A stretch of 25,061 nt of DNA from Saccoglossus kowalevskii (Eukaryota; Hemichordata; Enteropneusta; Harrimaniidae), in the NCBI RefSeq assembly GCF_000003605.2, contig NW_003120936.1:128159-153219 (forward strand). The letters run 5' to 3'. Positions 8,673 through 18,954 of the stretch are shown piece by piece. Below the pieces are notes generated by a model, which made no database searches, was not told the origin of the DNA, and was given only the letters and a program-made list of their open reading frames with translations. The position numbers and the translations under genes were made by a program. How positions within the stretch are numbered: position 1 is the stretch's first letter; each line of letters begins with the position of its first letter.

Positions 8673-10013
8673 TCATTAGCGAGGGATTACTTGTTATGGT
8701 AGTAGTAATTTTTGGTATAAATTCAGGGGTTCTTTCAGACAGGGGGACAGGTGCACAGCGCCCTTATACCCTAGTTATGACCAGTTATATCCAATTTAAA
8801 GTGTTGTTTCTAGAAAAAAAACATGTAAATTAGTAAAAATGTTGGATTGCAACATTTATGTGTTTGGTTCAAATTATTATTTAAATTAGGAAACTTTAAA
8901 TAAATAATTTTGTTAAGTATTCAATAATTTTTGTGTACCATTTTTAATACTTTTGTTTTTTTGTTGTAGTTATTGACTTGTGTACAAATCAATAATTTCC
9001 TGTTATCCTATTCCCACTTTATAAAGATAGAGTATATGTATGTATCTTGAACCCCAAACCTTGACAAAAATACATCTTAAAGATATGGAAAAATTTGATT
9101 TCTAATTTCTGCATGTATTATTAAAATCCCATGCAATAGATAGCTTTCAAGGTTAGAAATGTAGTGAGCATATGTGTATGCAATATTCTACCCACCAGAA
9201 TTAAAAACAAAACATTATTCAAATTATAGTTTCAAAAGATCATCATTACATAAATTTTTTTTGTCTCAATTGCCATTTTGTTTTTTTTATAATAAAGCTT
9301 TGAGAATTCAAATTTGAATCAGATGATATTTGTGTGTCATGCACCATGTTCTTACTAGAAAATATTACTGCTATGTCCACATAGATTGTGCTGAGTAATT
9401 AAAAGGAAGATAATGATCTTATAGTTTTGCATTCACACAGGTGGTTATTACAAAAGTTGTAAATTTGGTGACCACTGAGTAATGCTCACACTGGTACTAA
9501 CTTGTGGATAGGTAATTTTTCAGTTTATCAGATATTTATGTCTTGTTTGTAGTTTATTAATTGAGTAATAATAGTTAATAATTCTGGGACATGTAAATTG
9601 TCACAATATTATGCATACATATAAACTTGCTTTTCTTTTTCTAGCTCTCTGTTGGAACTAATCCGCACAATGTATAAAGGTCATTGACTATCTAAACTAC
9701 CCTGAAATTTGACGCATATTGCAAGTGTCTAGTTTTAAATAAATTACAGTTGACTATTGCACTTGCATTTACCAATGCAGTTACAAAACCCTTTACACCT
9801 GCGTAACATGTTCATACCTGTTTTTAAGTCTGCGTGTGTATCATGTAATAGTTATGACAGTACTGATATCCCACTTCCAAGGAGGCATGAATTTATGCTG
9901 GTGTAATATGTTCATATTTGCTTTTCTCTAATGCTGCTGTAAGTTACGTCAGTATAGAGGGACACAAAAAACTGATGTGAACATAGAATATAGAAAATAA
10001 AATGTTGCCATTT
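8673..10013. other. Spacer between two tandem arrays, no gene seen
   Basis: AT-rich sequence of 1.34 kb with no convincing coding frame, splice-bounded exon or recognisable element on either strand. Confidence 0.45.
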
Positions 10014-13000
10014 GTCAAGGTTGCCTCCGCAGACATGAGAGATGATCTTCACAAATAGGAGAGAGATCATTTAAATCCTAAGCAAGATTACCTCCACAGA
10101 CAGGAGAGTGATCATTTAAACCCCAAGCAAGATTACCTCTACAGATAGGAGAGAGATCATTTAAATCCCAAGCCAGATTACCTCCATAGACAGGAGAGAG
10201 ATCATTTAAATCCTAAGCAAGATTACCTCCACAGACAGGAGAGAGATCATTTAAATCCTATGCAAGATTATCCCTACAGAAAGGAGAGATGATCTTCTAA
10301 ATATCAAACAAGATTACCTCCACAGATAGAAGGGAGATCATTTAAATCCTGAGCAAGATTACCCCTACAGATGGGAGAGAGATCATTTACATCCCAAGCA
10401 AGATTACCTCTTCAAATAGAAGAGAGATCATTTAAATCCTGAACAAGATTAACTTCAAAGATAGGAGAGAGATCCTAAGCAAGGTCACCTCCACAGATAG
10501 GAGAGAGATCATTTACATCCCAAGCAAGATTACCTCCAAAGATAGGAGAGAGATCATTTAAATCCTAAGCAAGATTAACTCCAAAGATAGGAGAGAGATC
10601 ATTTAAATCCTAAGCAAGATTGCCTTCACAGATAGAAGAGAGATCATTTAAATCCTGAACAAGATTAACTTCAAAGATAGGAGAGAGATCCTAAGCAAGG
10701 TCACCTCCACAGATAGGAGAGAGATCATTTACATCCCAAGCAAGATTACCTCCAAAGATAGGAGAGAGATCATTTAAATCCTAAGCAAGATTAACTCCAA
10801 AGATAGGAGAGAGATCATATAAATCCTAAGCAAGATTGCCTTCACAGATAGAAGAGAGGTCATTTAAATTTCAAGCAAGATTACCTCCACAGACAGAAGA
10901 GAGATTATTTACATCCCAAGCCAGATTACCTCCACAGACAGGAGAGAGATTATTTAAATCCAAAGCAAGATTACCTCCATAGACAGGAGAGACGATCTTC
11001 TAAATACCAAACAAGATTACCTCCACAGATAGAAGAGAGATCATTTAAATCCTAAGCAAGATTACCTCCACAGACAGGAGAGAGATTATTTACATCCCAA
11101 GCCAGATTACCTCCACAGACAGGAGAGAGATTATTTAAATCCAAAGCAAGATTACCTCCATAGACAGGAGAGACGATCTTCTAAATACCAAACAAGATTA
11201 CCTCCACAGATAGAAGAGAGATCATTTAAATCCTAAGCAAGATTACCTCCACAGACAGGAGAGAGATCATTTAAATCCAAAGCAAGATTACCTCCATAGA
11301 CAGGAGCGATGATCTTCTAAATACCAAACAAGATTACGTCCACAGATAGGAAAGAGATCATTTAAATCCTAAGCAAGATTACCCCCCACAAACAAGAGAG
11401 ATGATCTTCTAAATTCCAAACAAGCTTGTCGCTACAGACATAGGGGATGATCTTCTTAATCCCAAACAAAATTACCTTCACTGATAGGAGAGAGATCATT
11501 TACATTCTAAGCAAGATTACCCCCACAAACAGGAGAGATGATTTTCTAAATTCCAAGCAAGCTTGTCGCTACAAACATAGGGGATGATCTTCTTAATCCC
11601 AAGCAAGATTACCTTCACAGACGAGAGTGATGATCGTCTAAATCCTAATCTCCATATACAGGAGAGTGATCATTTAAATCCAAAGCAAGATTACCTCCAT
11701 AGACAGGAGAGTAGTCATTTAAATCCTAAGCAAGATTACCTCCACAGACAGGAGAGTGATCATTTAAATCCAAAGCAAGATTACCTCCATAGACAGGAGA
11801 GAGGTCATTTAAATCATAAGCAAGATTGTTTTCACAGATAGAAGAGAGATCATTTAAATCCTAAGCAAGATTACCTCCATAGACAGGAGAGTGATCATTT
11901 AAATCCAAAGCTAGATTACCTCCATAGACAGGAGAGTAGTCATTTAAATCCTAAGCAAGATTACATCCACAGACAGGAGAGTGATCATTTAAATCCAAAG
12001 CAAGATTACCTCCATAGACAGGAGAGAGGTCATTTAAATCATAAGCAAGATTACCTCCATAGACAGGAGAAAGATCATTTAAATCCCAAGCCACATTACC
12101 TCCACAGATAGAAGAGAGATCATTTAAATTTCAAGCAAGATTACCTCCACTGACAGGAGAGAGATCATTTAAATTTCAAGCAAGATTACCTCCAAGATAG
12201 GAGAGATATCATTTAAATCCTAAGCAAGATTAACTCCAAAGATAGAAGAGAGGTCATTTAAATCCTAAGCAAGATTAACTCCAAAGTAGAAGAGAGATCA
12301 TTTAAATCCTAAGCAAGATTAACTCCAAAGTAGAAGAGAGATCATTTAAATCCTAAGCAAGATTGCGTTCACAGATAGGAGAGAGATCATTTAAATCATA
12401 AGCAAGATTACCCCCACAGACAGGAGAGAGATAATTTAAATTTCAAGCAAGATTACCTCCACAGATAGGAGAGAGATCATTTAAATCCCAAGCCACATTA
12501 CCTCCACAGACAGGAGAGAGATCATTTAAATCCAAAGCAAGATTACCTCCATAGACAGAAGAGATGATCTTCTAAATACCAAACAAGATTACCTCCACAG
12601 ATAGGAGAGAGATCATTTACATCCCAAGCAAGATTACCTCCAAAGATAGGAGAGAGATCATATAAATCCTAAGCAAGATTGCCTTCACAGATAGAAGAGA
12701 GATCATTTAAATCCTAAGCAAGATTACCTCCAAAAATAGGAGAGAGATCATTTAAATCCAGAGCAAGATTACCTCCATAGACAGGAAAGATGATCTTCTA
12801 AATACCAAACAAGGTCACCTCCACAGATAGGAGAGAGATCATTTACATCCCAAGCAAGATTACCTCCACAGACAGGAGAGAGATCATTTAAATCCTAAGC
12901 AAGATTGCCTTCACAGATAGGAGAGAGATCATTTAACTTTCAAGCAAGATTACCTCCACAGATAGGAGAGAGATCATTTAAATCCCAAGCCACATTACCT

Positions 13001-14757
13001 CCACAGACAGGAGAGAGATCATTTAAATTTCAAGCAAGATTACCTGCAAGATAGCAGAGAGATCATTTAAATCCTAAGCAAGATTAACTCCAAAGATAGA
13101 AGAGAGGTCATTTAAATACTAAGCAAGATTGCGTTCACAGACAGAAGAGAGATCATTTAAATTTCAAGCAAGATTAACTCCAAAGTAGAAGAGAGATCAT
13201 TTAAATCCTAAGCAAGATTGCGTTCACAGATAGGAGAGAGATCATTTAAATCATAAGCAAGATTACCTCCACAGACAGAAGAGAGATCATTTAAATTTCA
13301 AGCAAGATTACCTCCACAGATAGGAGAGAGATCATTCAAATCCCAAGCCACATTACCTCCACTGACAGGAGAGAGATCATTTAAATTTCAAGCAAGATTA
13401 CCTCCAAGATAGGAGAGATATCATTTAAATCCTAAGCAAGATTAACTCCAAAGATAGAAGAGAGGTCATTTAAATCCTAAGCAAGATTAACTCCAAAGTA
13501 GAAGAGAGATCATTTAAATCCTAAGCAAGATTAACTCCAAAGTAGAAGAGAGATCATTTAAATCCTAAGCAAGATTGCGTTCACAGATAGGAGAGAGATC
13601 ATTTAAATCATAAGCAAGATTACCTCCACAGACAGAAGAGAGATCATTTAAATTTCAAGCAAGATTACCTCCACAGATAGGAGAGAGATCATTTAAATCC
13701 CAAGTCAGATTACCTCCACAGACAGGAGAGAGATCATTTAAATCCAATGCAAGATTACCTCCATAGACAGGAGAGATGATCTTCTAAATACCAAACAAGA
13801 TTACCTCCACAGATAGGAAAGAGATCATTCACATCCCAAGCAAGATTACCTCCACAGATAGGAGAGAGATCATTTAAATCGTAACCAAGATTACCTTCAC
13901 AGATAGGAGAGAGATCATTTAAATTCAAAGCAAGATTACCTCCATAGACAGGAGAGATGGTCTTCTAAATACCAAACAAGGTCACCTCCACAGATAGGAG
14001 AGAGATCATTTACATCCCAAGCAAGATTACCTCCAAAGATAGGAGAGAGATCATTTAAATTCTAAGCAAGGATACCTCCAAAGTAGAGAGATCATTTAAA
14101 TCCTAAGCAAGATTAACTCCAAAGTATAAGAGAGATCATATAAATCCTAAGCAAGATTGCCTTCACAGATAGAAGAAAGATCATTTAAATCCTAAGCAAG
14201 ATTACCTCCAAAGATAGGAGAGAGATCATTTAAATCCAAAGCAAGATTACTTCCATAGACAGGAGAGACGATCTTCTAAATACCAAACACGATTACCTCC
14301 ACAGATAGGATAGAGATCATTTAAATCCTAAGCCAGATTACCTCCACAGACAGGAGAGAGATCATTTAAATCCAAAGCAAGATTACCTCCATAGACAGGA
14401 GCGATGATCTTCTAAATATCAAACAACATTACGTCCACAGATAGGAGAGAGATCATTTAAATCTTAAGCAGCAAGATTACCCCTCACAAACAGGAGAGAT
14501 GATCTTCTAAATTCCAAACAAGCTTGTCGCTACAGACATAGGGGATGATCTTCCTAATCCCAAACAAAATTACCTTCACAGATAGGAGAGAGATCATTTA
14601 CATTCTAAGCAAGATTACCCCCACAAACAGGAGAGATGATTTTCTAAATTCCAAATAAGCGTGTCGCTACAGACATAGGGGATGATCTTCTTAATCCCAA
14701 GCAAGATTACCTTCACAGACAAGAGTGATGATCGTCTAAATCCTAATCTAGATTGCC
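10014..14757 (+). repeat. 4.7-kb satellite-like array of a 45-bp unit
   Basis: Roughly 105 head-to-tail copies of a 45-bp unit whose key parts are AAGCAAGATTACCTCCACAG and GAGAGATCATTTAAATCC. Common variants are GATAGG/GACAGG, CATAGACAGG, AACTCCAAAG, and a diverged type with GATGATCTTCTAAATACC. One frame of the unit is open and reads HLNPKQDYLHRQERD, but the frequent CAG-to-TAG (GATAGG) and TAC-to-TAA (GATTAAC) variants close it, and the longest uninterrupted run is 85 codons (11584-11841). The array contains higher-order duplications of 181, 216, 225 and about 1,212 bp, and an edge block repeated at a distance of 3,098 bp. The diverged variants cluster at 11380-11650 and at the right end. 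Confidence 0.95.
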
Positions 14758-15102
14758 TGAGCACATATTGAGACCTTACACAACACGAATTGTGTCAAGC
14801 TTTAGTCTAACATTATGTTCTTTTAAAAACAGAACAACAACAAGCTGAACTTGCTTGATTTTGGTGTTGATAAATCATATCGAACAGACATTTTTAATTT
14901 CAAGGCTTTTTACTTTTTAAAATATGTTACCAGATTTCACAGATTTAATAGACTGACAGTGATCATCATTACAAATGCAGTGTCATCTTGTATGTTGTTA
15001 GTAGCTGTGAACTTCATGCAATCTTGGCATGTTTAAATCCTTTTATCCGATCTGTGTGTCTGTTCAGAATTGGCTCATGGCTGTAAACTCAGTACACTTA
15101 CA
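14758..15102. other. Flank of the 45-bp array, no gene seen
   Basis: AT-rich unique-looking sequence. A 61-codon plus-strand frame (14851-15036) has no family signature and no start context, and is not called. Confidence 0.35.
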
Positions 15103-15450
15103 TGGGCTTCATTAGCTATTGAATCCACTCAAATCAATTGCACTACAGAAGGAATCCTGCTACACAATTATGTGTGATATAAAAACAGAATATATTTGAT
15201 GACCAAAACTGTCACTATTTTTTAGATAAGAGTATATTATTGACAGCCAGTCAAAATGTTTAGAAGAAAGTACCCAGGCTCCCATCAAGGCACTATCGTT
15301 CTTGATGGATATGTTTTTTGCATTACATGCTTTGCACAATGACCTAAAATAGGGGGAGGGAGAAGGTGTCCTATCTTAGACCTGAATGCACTGAATCAGT
15401 ACATTTTGGCAGATCGTTTCAAAATGGAAACTCATCATCTCCATCCTGGT

Positions 15451-15455
15451 AACCC

Positions 15456-15462
<7 letters not shown>
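15451..15462. repeat. Target-site duplication, left copy
   Basis: AACCCTGGTAAT, identical to 15851-15862. The exact boundary against the AAT-repeat tail is ambiguous by a few bases. Confidence 0.8.
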
Positions 15463-15489
<27 letters not shown>

Positions 15490-15850
15490 TTTATTCGTAT
15501 TTAGGCCTCCGGCCCATGTACGCAAATAATAATAAATCATTACATTTCTGTCATAGGTTTGAAAATAAAGTATAAAAGATTTGAATTACATTTTCTCTTT
15601 AATTTTAAATACATGAAAACAAAATAAAGCAACACTTTCAATATCAGTCGTGTTGTCTGATGCCATTATCTTGTGAAAATCCTGCAAGGTGTTTGCTGCA
15701 TGGTCCTGGAGAGACTGGGGGAGAAATGTTTGCTTGAATGTGTTGAGTTTTGGGCATTTTAGAAGAAAGTGGAACTCGTCTTCAATTTCAGACAAACATA
15801 GATCGCAAATTCTATACTCTCTGGCGATTCCTCTGTGTCTACCGACTTCT
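15463..15850 (-). mobile_element. 5'-truncated LINE insertion with 12-bp target-site duplication
   Basis: The insert is flanked by identical AACCCTGGTAAT copies at 15451-15462 and 15851-15862. On the minus strand it encodes VGRHRGIAREYRICDLC, SEIEDEFHFLLKCP and a further 50-odd residues to a stop at 15586-15588. This is the CxxC...HFLLxCP C-terminal module of a non-LTR retrotransposon. The 3' end reads GGCCTAAATACGAATAAAG followed by about nine TTA/ATT repeats (plus-strand AAT at 15460-15488), the tail style of LINEs that do not use poly(A). The AATAAA lies at 15495-15490. The repeat arm at 17400-17476 holds one AACCCTGGTAAT and no insert, so it is the empty-site paralogue. Confidence 0.85.
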
Positions 15851-15862
15851 AACCCTGGTAAT
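15851..15862. repeat. Target-site duplication, right copy
   Basis: AACCCTGGTAAT, identical to 15451-15462. It abuts the 5'-truncated end of the LINE. Confidence 0.8.
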
Positions 15863-15902
15863 GTATGCCTCTAAAGAAGAATGGGAGCCCACCACATCAA
15901 CT

Positions 15903-16848
15903 TGAAAGTTGGGGGAGTTGAACCCATGAAAACAGCACATAAACATGGAAAGGAAGGATGTAAGCTCTCAAGAGGATCCTCGTTCACGTCCTTGGCAAAA
16001 TCCACATAGAACAAGAAAGTTCTACTCTCCAGCAACAACTTGAAATTAAGCGGCTTACACCTCAATCCTGAGAGGAGATGAGATCCCAAATGCTGGTGGA
16101 GGAGGTTTTGATGTTGTGCATTGTGACAAGAATTCAGTTAGTAGATTGTCACCTGGCAGGGGTAAAAACAATATGTGAACAGGGTTTGGCAAACAACACT
16201 GATAGGTATCTCATCTTACCCAGCATCCTTTACAGATGTCTGTTTCACCCATATCACATAAGGGTGCGATTACGATATCTTGGTTGACATGGAGTTGTAT
16301 GCGTTTTCACCATCCCCACTGTTTCATACAGCTACATCTCGAATTAGGCAGTTGTTTCCATTACTCCTGTCACTTCTGATTGCAACATTTGACTTGTGAA
16401 TTCCACAAACAGAGGAGCAAAATAACATGCCCCGTATTGCCGATCAGTGCACTATATAGGGAAGACACTGCTCTTGTGTTACTATGAAAACAACTAAGCT
16501 TGATTTCATGTGGAAAATAAAAAATAGGATTTAATGCAACTCTGATTTTCGCACGAAAAAGAAATTCTCCCAACATATAAGATGAGTCATACATATTATT
16601 GATACTTGATAAAAATATTAGATCTGGAGTATGTCGACGATATTCAAGAGTAGGAAAGCTAACATGTTTGCATAAATGTGCATATTAGAGTAGGAGGGCA
16701 TATGAATTATGTAGTATAAATATCATGAACATGTGTTGGCTGATATTGCGCGTAGTTTATGCTCGCCAATTTGATTGGTCGCCTGAGTTTTACAAATTAT
16801 ATTCCAGATTTTGTTTTCGTACATGACATGGGTTGAGCAAATAACTTA
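15903..16848. other. Non-coding spacer between inverted arms
   Basis: Several 60-75 codon frames occur on both strands (for example 15871-16089 minus, 16370-16594 minus), but none shows a domain, a splice-supported boundary or a credible start. No gene is called. Confidence 0.35.
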
Positions 16849-17016
16849 TCAATAACTTATATTCTCAATAACTCAATAACTTATATTCTCAATAACTCAA
16901 TAACTTATATTCTCAATAACTCAATAACTTATATTCTCAATAACTCAATAACTTATATTCTCAATAACTCAATAACTTATATTCTCAATAACTCAATAAC
17001 TTATATTCTCAATAAC
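16849..17016 (+). repeat. 24-bp minisatellite, seven copies
   Basis: TTATATTC-TCAATAAC-TCAATAAC repeats with an exact 24-bp period. TTATATTC starts at 16857, 16881, 16905, 16929, 16953, 16977 and 17001, with no visible mismatches between copies. Each unit itself contains TCAATAAC twice. The perfection suggests recent expansion. Confidence 0.95.
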
Positions 17017-17032
17017 TAATAGTAATAGTAAT

Positions 17033-17350
17033 AACTACTGACAATTTTAGTTAAAAATACCAACATCAAGTATTTTGGCATGTCCGGAACCAGATCACGC
17101 GTATGTGTTTTCCATTTTCTTCAAACTTGATTGAACGAATTAACCATTACGGGTAGTCGATTTACGTCAGTTAGATTTGTAAATTCAACTCAAAATAGCC
17201 AATTGGTGGCCATTTTGATTTTGACAAATTCTCTTCCAGGCATACCTAGATGTACATCATATAATTTTATCAGAGATGGCCGACTGCTGACTATTTTAGT
17301 TAAAAACTCCACTAAAATCAGGTATTTTGACACGTCTTGAACCAGATCTT
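17033..17350 (+). repeat. Diverged direct duplication
   Basis: A segment of about 70 bases at 17033-17100 (CAATTTTAGTTAAAAA, CAAGTATTTTGGCATGTC, AACCAGATC) recurs at about 17281-17350 (CTATTTTAGTTAAAAACTCC, CAGGTATTTTGACACGTC, AACCAGATC). Both carry the same ordered blocks with scattered changes, implying an old tandem duplication inside a dispersed element. Confidence 0.55.
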
Positions 17351-17389
17351 GAACATGAGTTGTTTGATTAATTATATGTAGCTGCATGT

Positions 17390-17587
17390 GGTCGGCTTCC
17401 CATCCTACTTTCGAGGCATCCATTACCAGGGTTACCAGGATGGAGGTGACGAGTTTCCATTTTGAAATGCTGTCTATGTGTTTATGAGTGCCACTACATT
17501 CAGTTAATAGGGTAGCAGAATTCTCATAAATACACTGTCCCCTGTAGTGAAATTGATTTAAGTGGATTCATTGGTTGTTGAAGCCCG
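17390..17587 (-). repeat. Right arm of the inverted dispersed-repeat pair (unoccupied)
   Basis: On the minus strand this reads GGGCTTCAACAACCAATGAA, then ATCAATTTCACTACAG, later TTTCAAAATGGAAACTCGTC, CCATCCTGGTAACCCTGGTA and ATGCCTCGAAAGTAGGATGG, following the left arm block by block. It lacks the LINE found in the left arm. Confidence 0.7.
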
Positions 17588-18779
17588 AGTAATCTACTCC
17601 ATAACCCCAGTGTGGGTGAGCATGCTGTTCACACTGACAAAACGAGTTACAATCCGGAATCGAAATGTAACGGATATATTCCCTAAATATATTTATTCCA
17701 TAATACGTTTTTGGAGGATGGAAATTGAAAAACGTGGCAAAAACACACTAGCAGCTTGTGCATAAAAATTAGTTTATTTGTACAATCATGAAGCTATAGT
17801 TTCCATGGTAACATTCTTTTGTGTGTCGCAGTACCGTAGTTCAAGATAATCGGCCGAATAGTATTCAACAAATACTACTTTATAACAATTGTAAAAAGAA
17901 CACGATGTTTAAGCGAAATTTTGTCATTTTTTTAAAAACCTACTTGTTATATAATTCAGGATAGCTAAAAGTACCCAGTCAGTCACGATATAATGTTTCA
18001 CCATGTGTCACCCACCAACAAATTCAGATATGGCACGTTACTCCACCATAAGAACAACCCATAGTTAAAATCTTTCTAATACTAACAACGTAGCCACTCT
18101 TCACTAAATATTCCTTTCTCGAAAAATACACTTATGACCCCGAAATTGTTAAAAATTAAGTACAATTTATTGTGAAATGAATAAATACTGGCTATTTAAT
18201 TAACGAGTAAGTTCTAAACGATTGGCAATACACCCGTTCGCCCTTTATGCAATGAGAATCACTACTGCTAGATTCGAAATAATTCAGAACAGCCTATTAA
18301 TAATATAAGTTTTTCTTATAAATAATTGTAAATATTTCTCAATATGACCATATTTGGAAATGAAATTGTTGGCAGTGCGTTGTTATATAAAACTGAATCA
18401 ATTGTAACCATGTAAAAAACATTGATATACACCATTCTATTGGTTATATTTCCCCTGCTGATTATTTGGATGTACGCAATATTGGCAGTGGTATAAATAA
18501 CAGACTTTCGAGGAATAGGTGTTGCTGAAAATAGACAACACCGTGGGATATTCTGTTGCAAAATGTAGACATAAATTATATAATTGAAAACGGCTTGTAA
18601 TATTTAGTGCCCATGTAATATTTAGTGTCCATCGCGGTTGGCGAATTGCAACTAAACGTCGACGCTGCTTTGTCGGGCTTTGTACTTAAATACTATGTCG
18701 TGGCAGTGGACTCAGTCGTATGGTTTCAACGATTATAAGCTGGTTATCTGTAGTTTTACATTAAAATATAACATAACAA
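17588..18779. other. 3' flank of the mucin-like gene, no gene seen
   Basis: AT-rich. It includes an 18-base direct repeat, GTAATATTTAGTGYCCAT, around 18597-18632. No exon-like open frame is supported. Confidence 0.4.
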
Positions 18780-18785
18780 TTTAAT
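18780..18785 (-). terminator. Possible polyadenylation signal of the mucin-like gene
   Basis: ATTAAA on the minus strand, only about ten bases past the stop codon. Further downstream candidates exist, so the real cleavage site is not certain. Confidence 0.25.
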
Positions 18786-18795
18786 TTACAGTTGT

Positions 18796-18954
18796 TTAGA
18801 TATGAGACGCATCCAGTGAAAAGAACCTGGCTCTTGGAATTCGGAATACATCGCCTTCCCTGTGTCCAGTGTGCGCGCCCTCTTGGGTTTTTGATGGTAG
18901 GCTAGCGGTTGTTTGGTTTGGCATACTTGCTGTTCTGTGGTGTCTAACAATGTG
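18796..18954 (-). CDS. Mucin-like gene, last exon
   Basis: After TGTTTTACTTGCAG it encodes HIVRHHRTASMPNQTT to FFSLDASHI and a TAA at 18798-18796 (52 residues). RHHRTAS is a basic-directed Ser site. An ATTAAA signal follows at 18785-18780. Confidence 0.75.
   Translation of the reverse strand, partial: HIVRHHRTASMPNQTTASLPSKTQEGAHTGHREGDVFRIPRARFFSLDASHI

Larger units (their letters stand above)
15103..15902 (+). repeat. Left arm of an inverted dispersed-repeat pair, interrupted by a LINE
   Basis: 15103-15155 (GGGCTTCATTAGCTATTGAA onward, with ATCAATTGCACTACAG) and 15411-15462 plus 15863-15902 match, in inverse orientation, 17587-17539 and 17476-17390 respectively. The central parts differ in length: about 255 bases here against about 63 in the right arm. 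The left arm is further interrupted by the insertion at 15463-15850. Confidence 0.7.

Noticed and set aside
11584-11841. 85-residue repeat protein (HLNPKQDYLHRQE units)
   Set aside because: It is a stop-free patch of the 45-bp array and neighbouring units have stops. Kept only as a finding about the unit's open frame.
10014-14757. CRISPR-like regular repeats
   Set aside because: Units are contiguous with no unique spacers, and the context is an animal genome.
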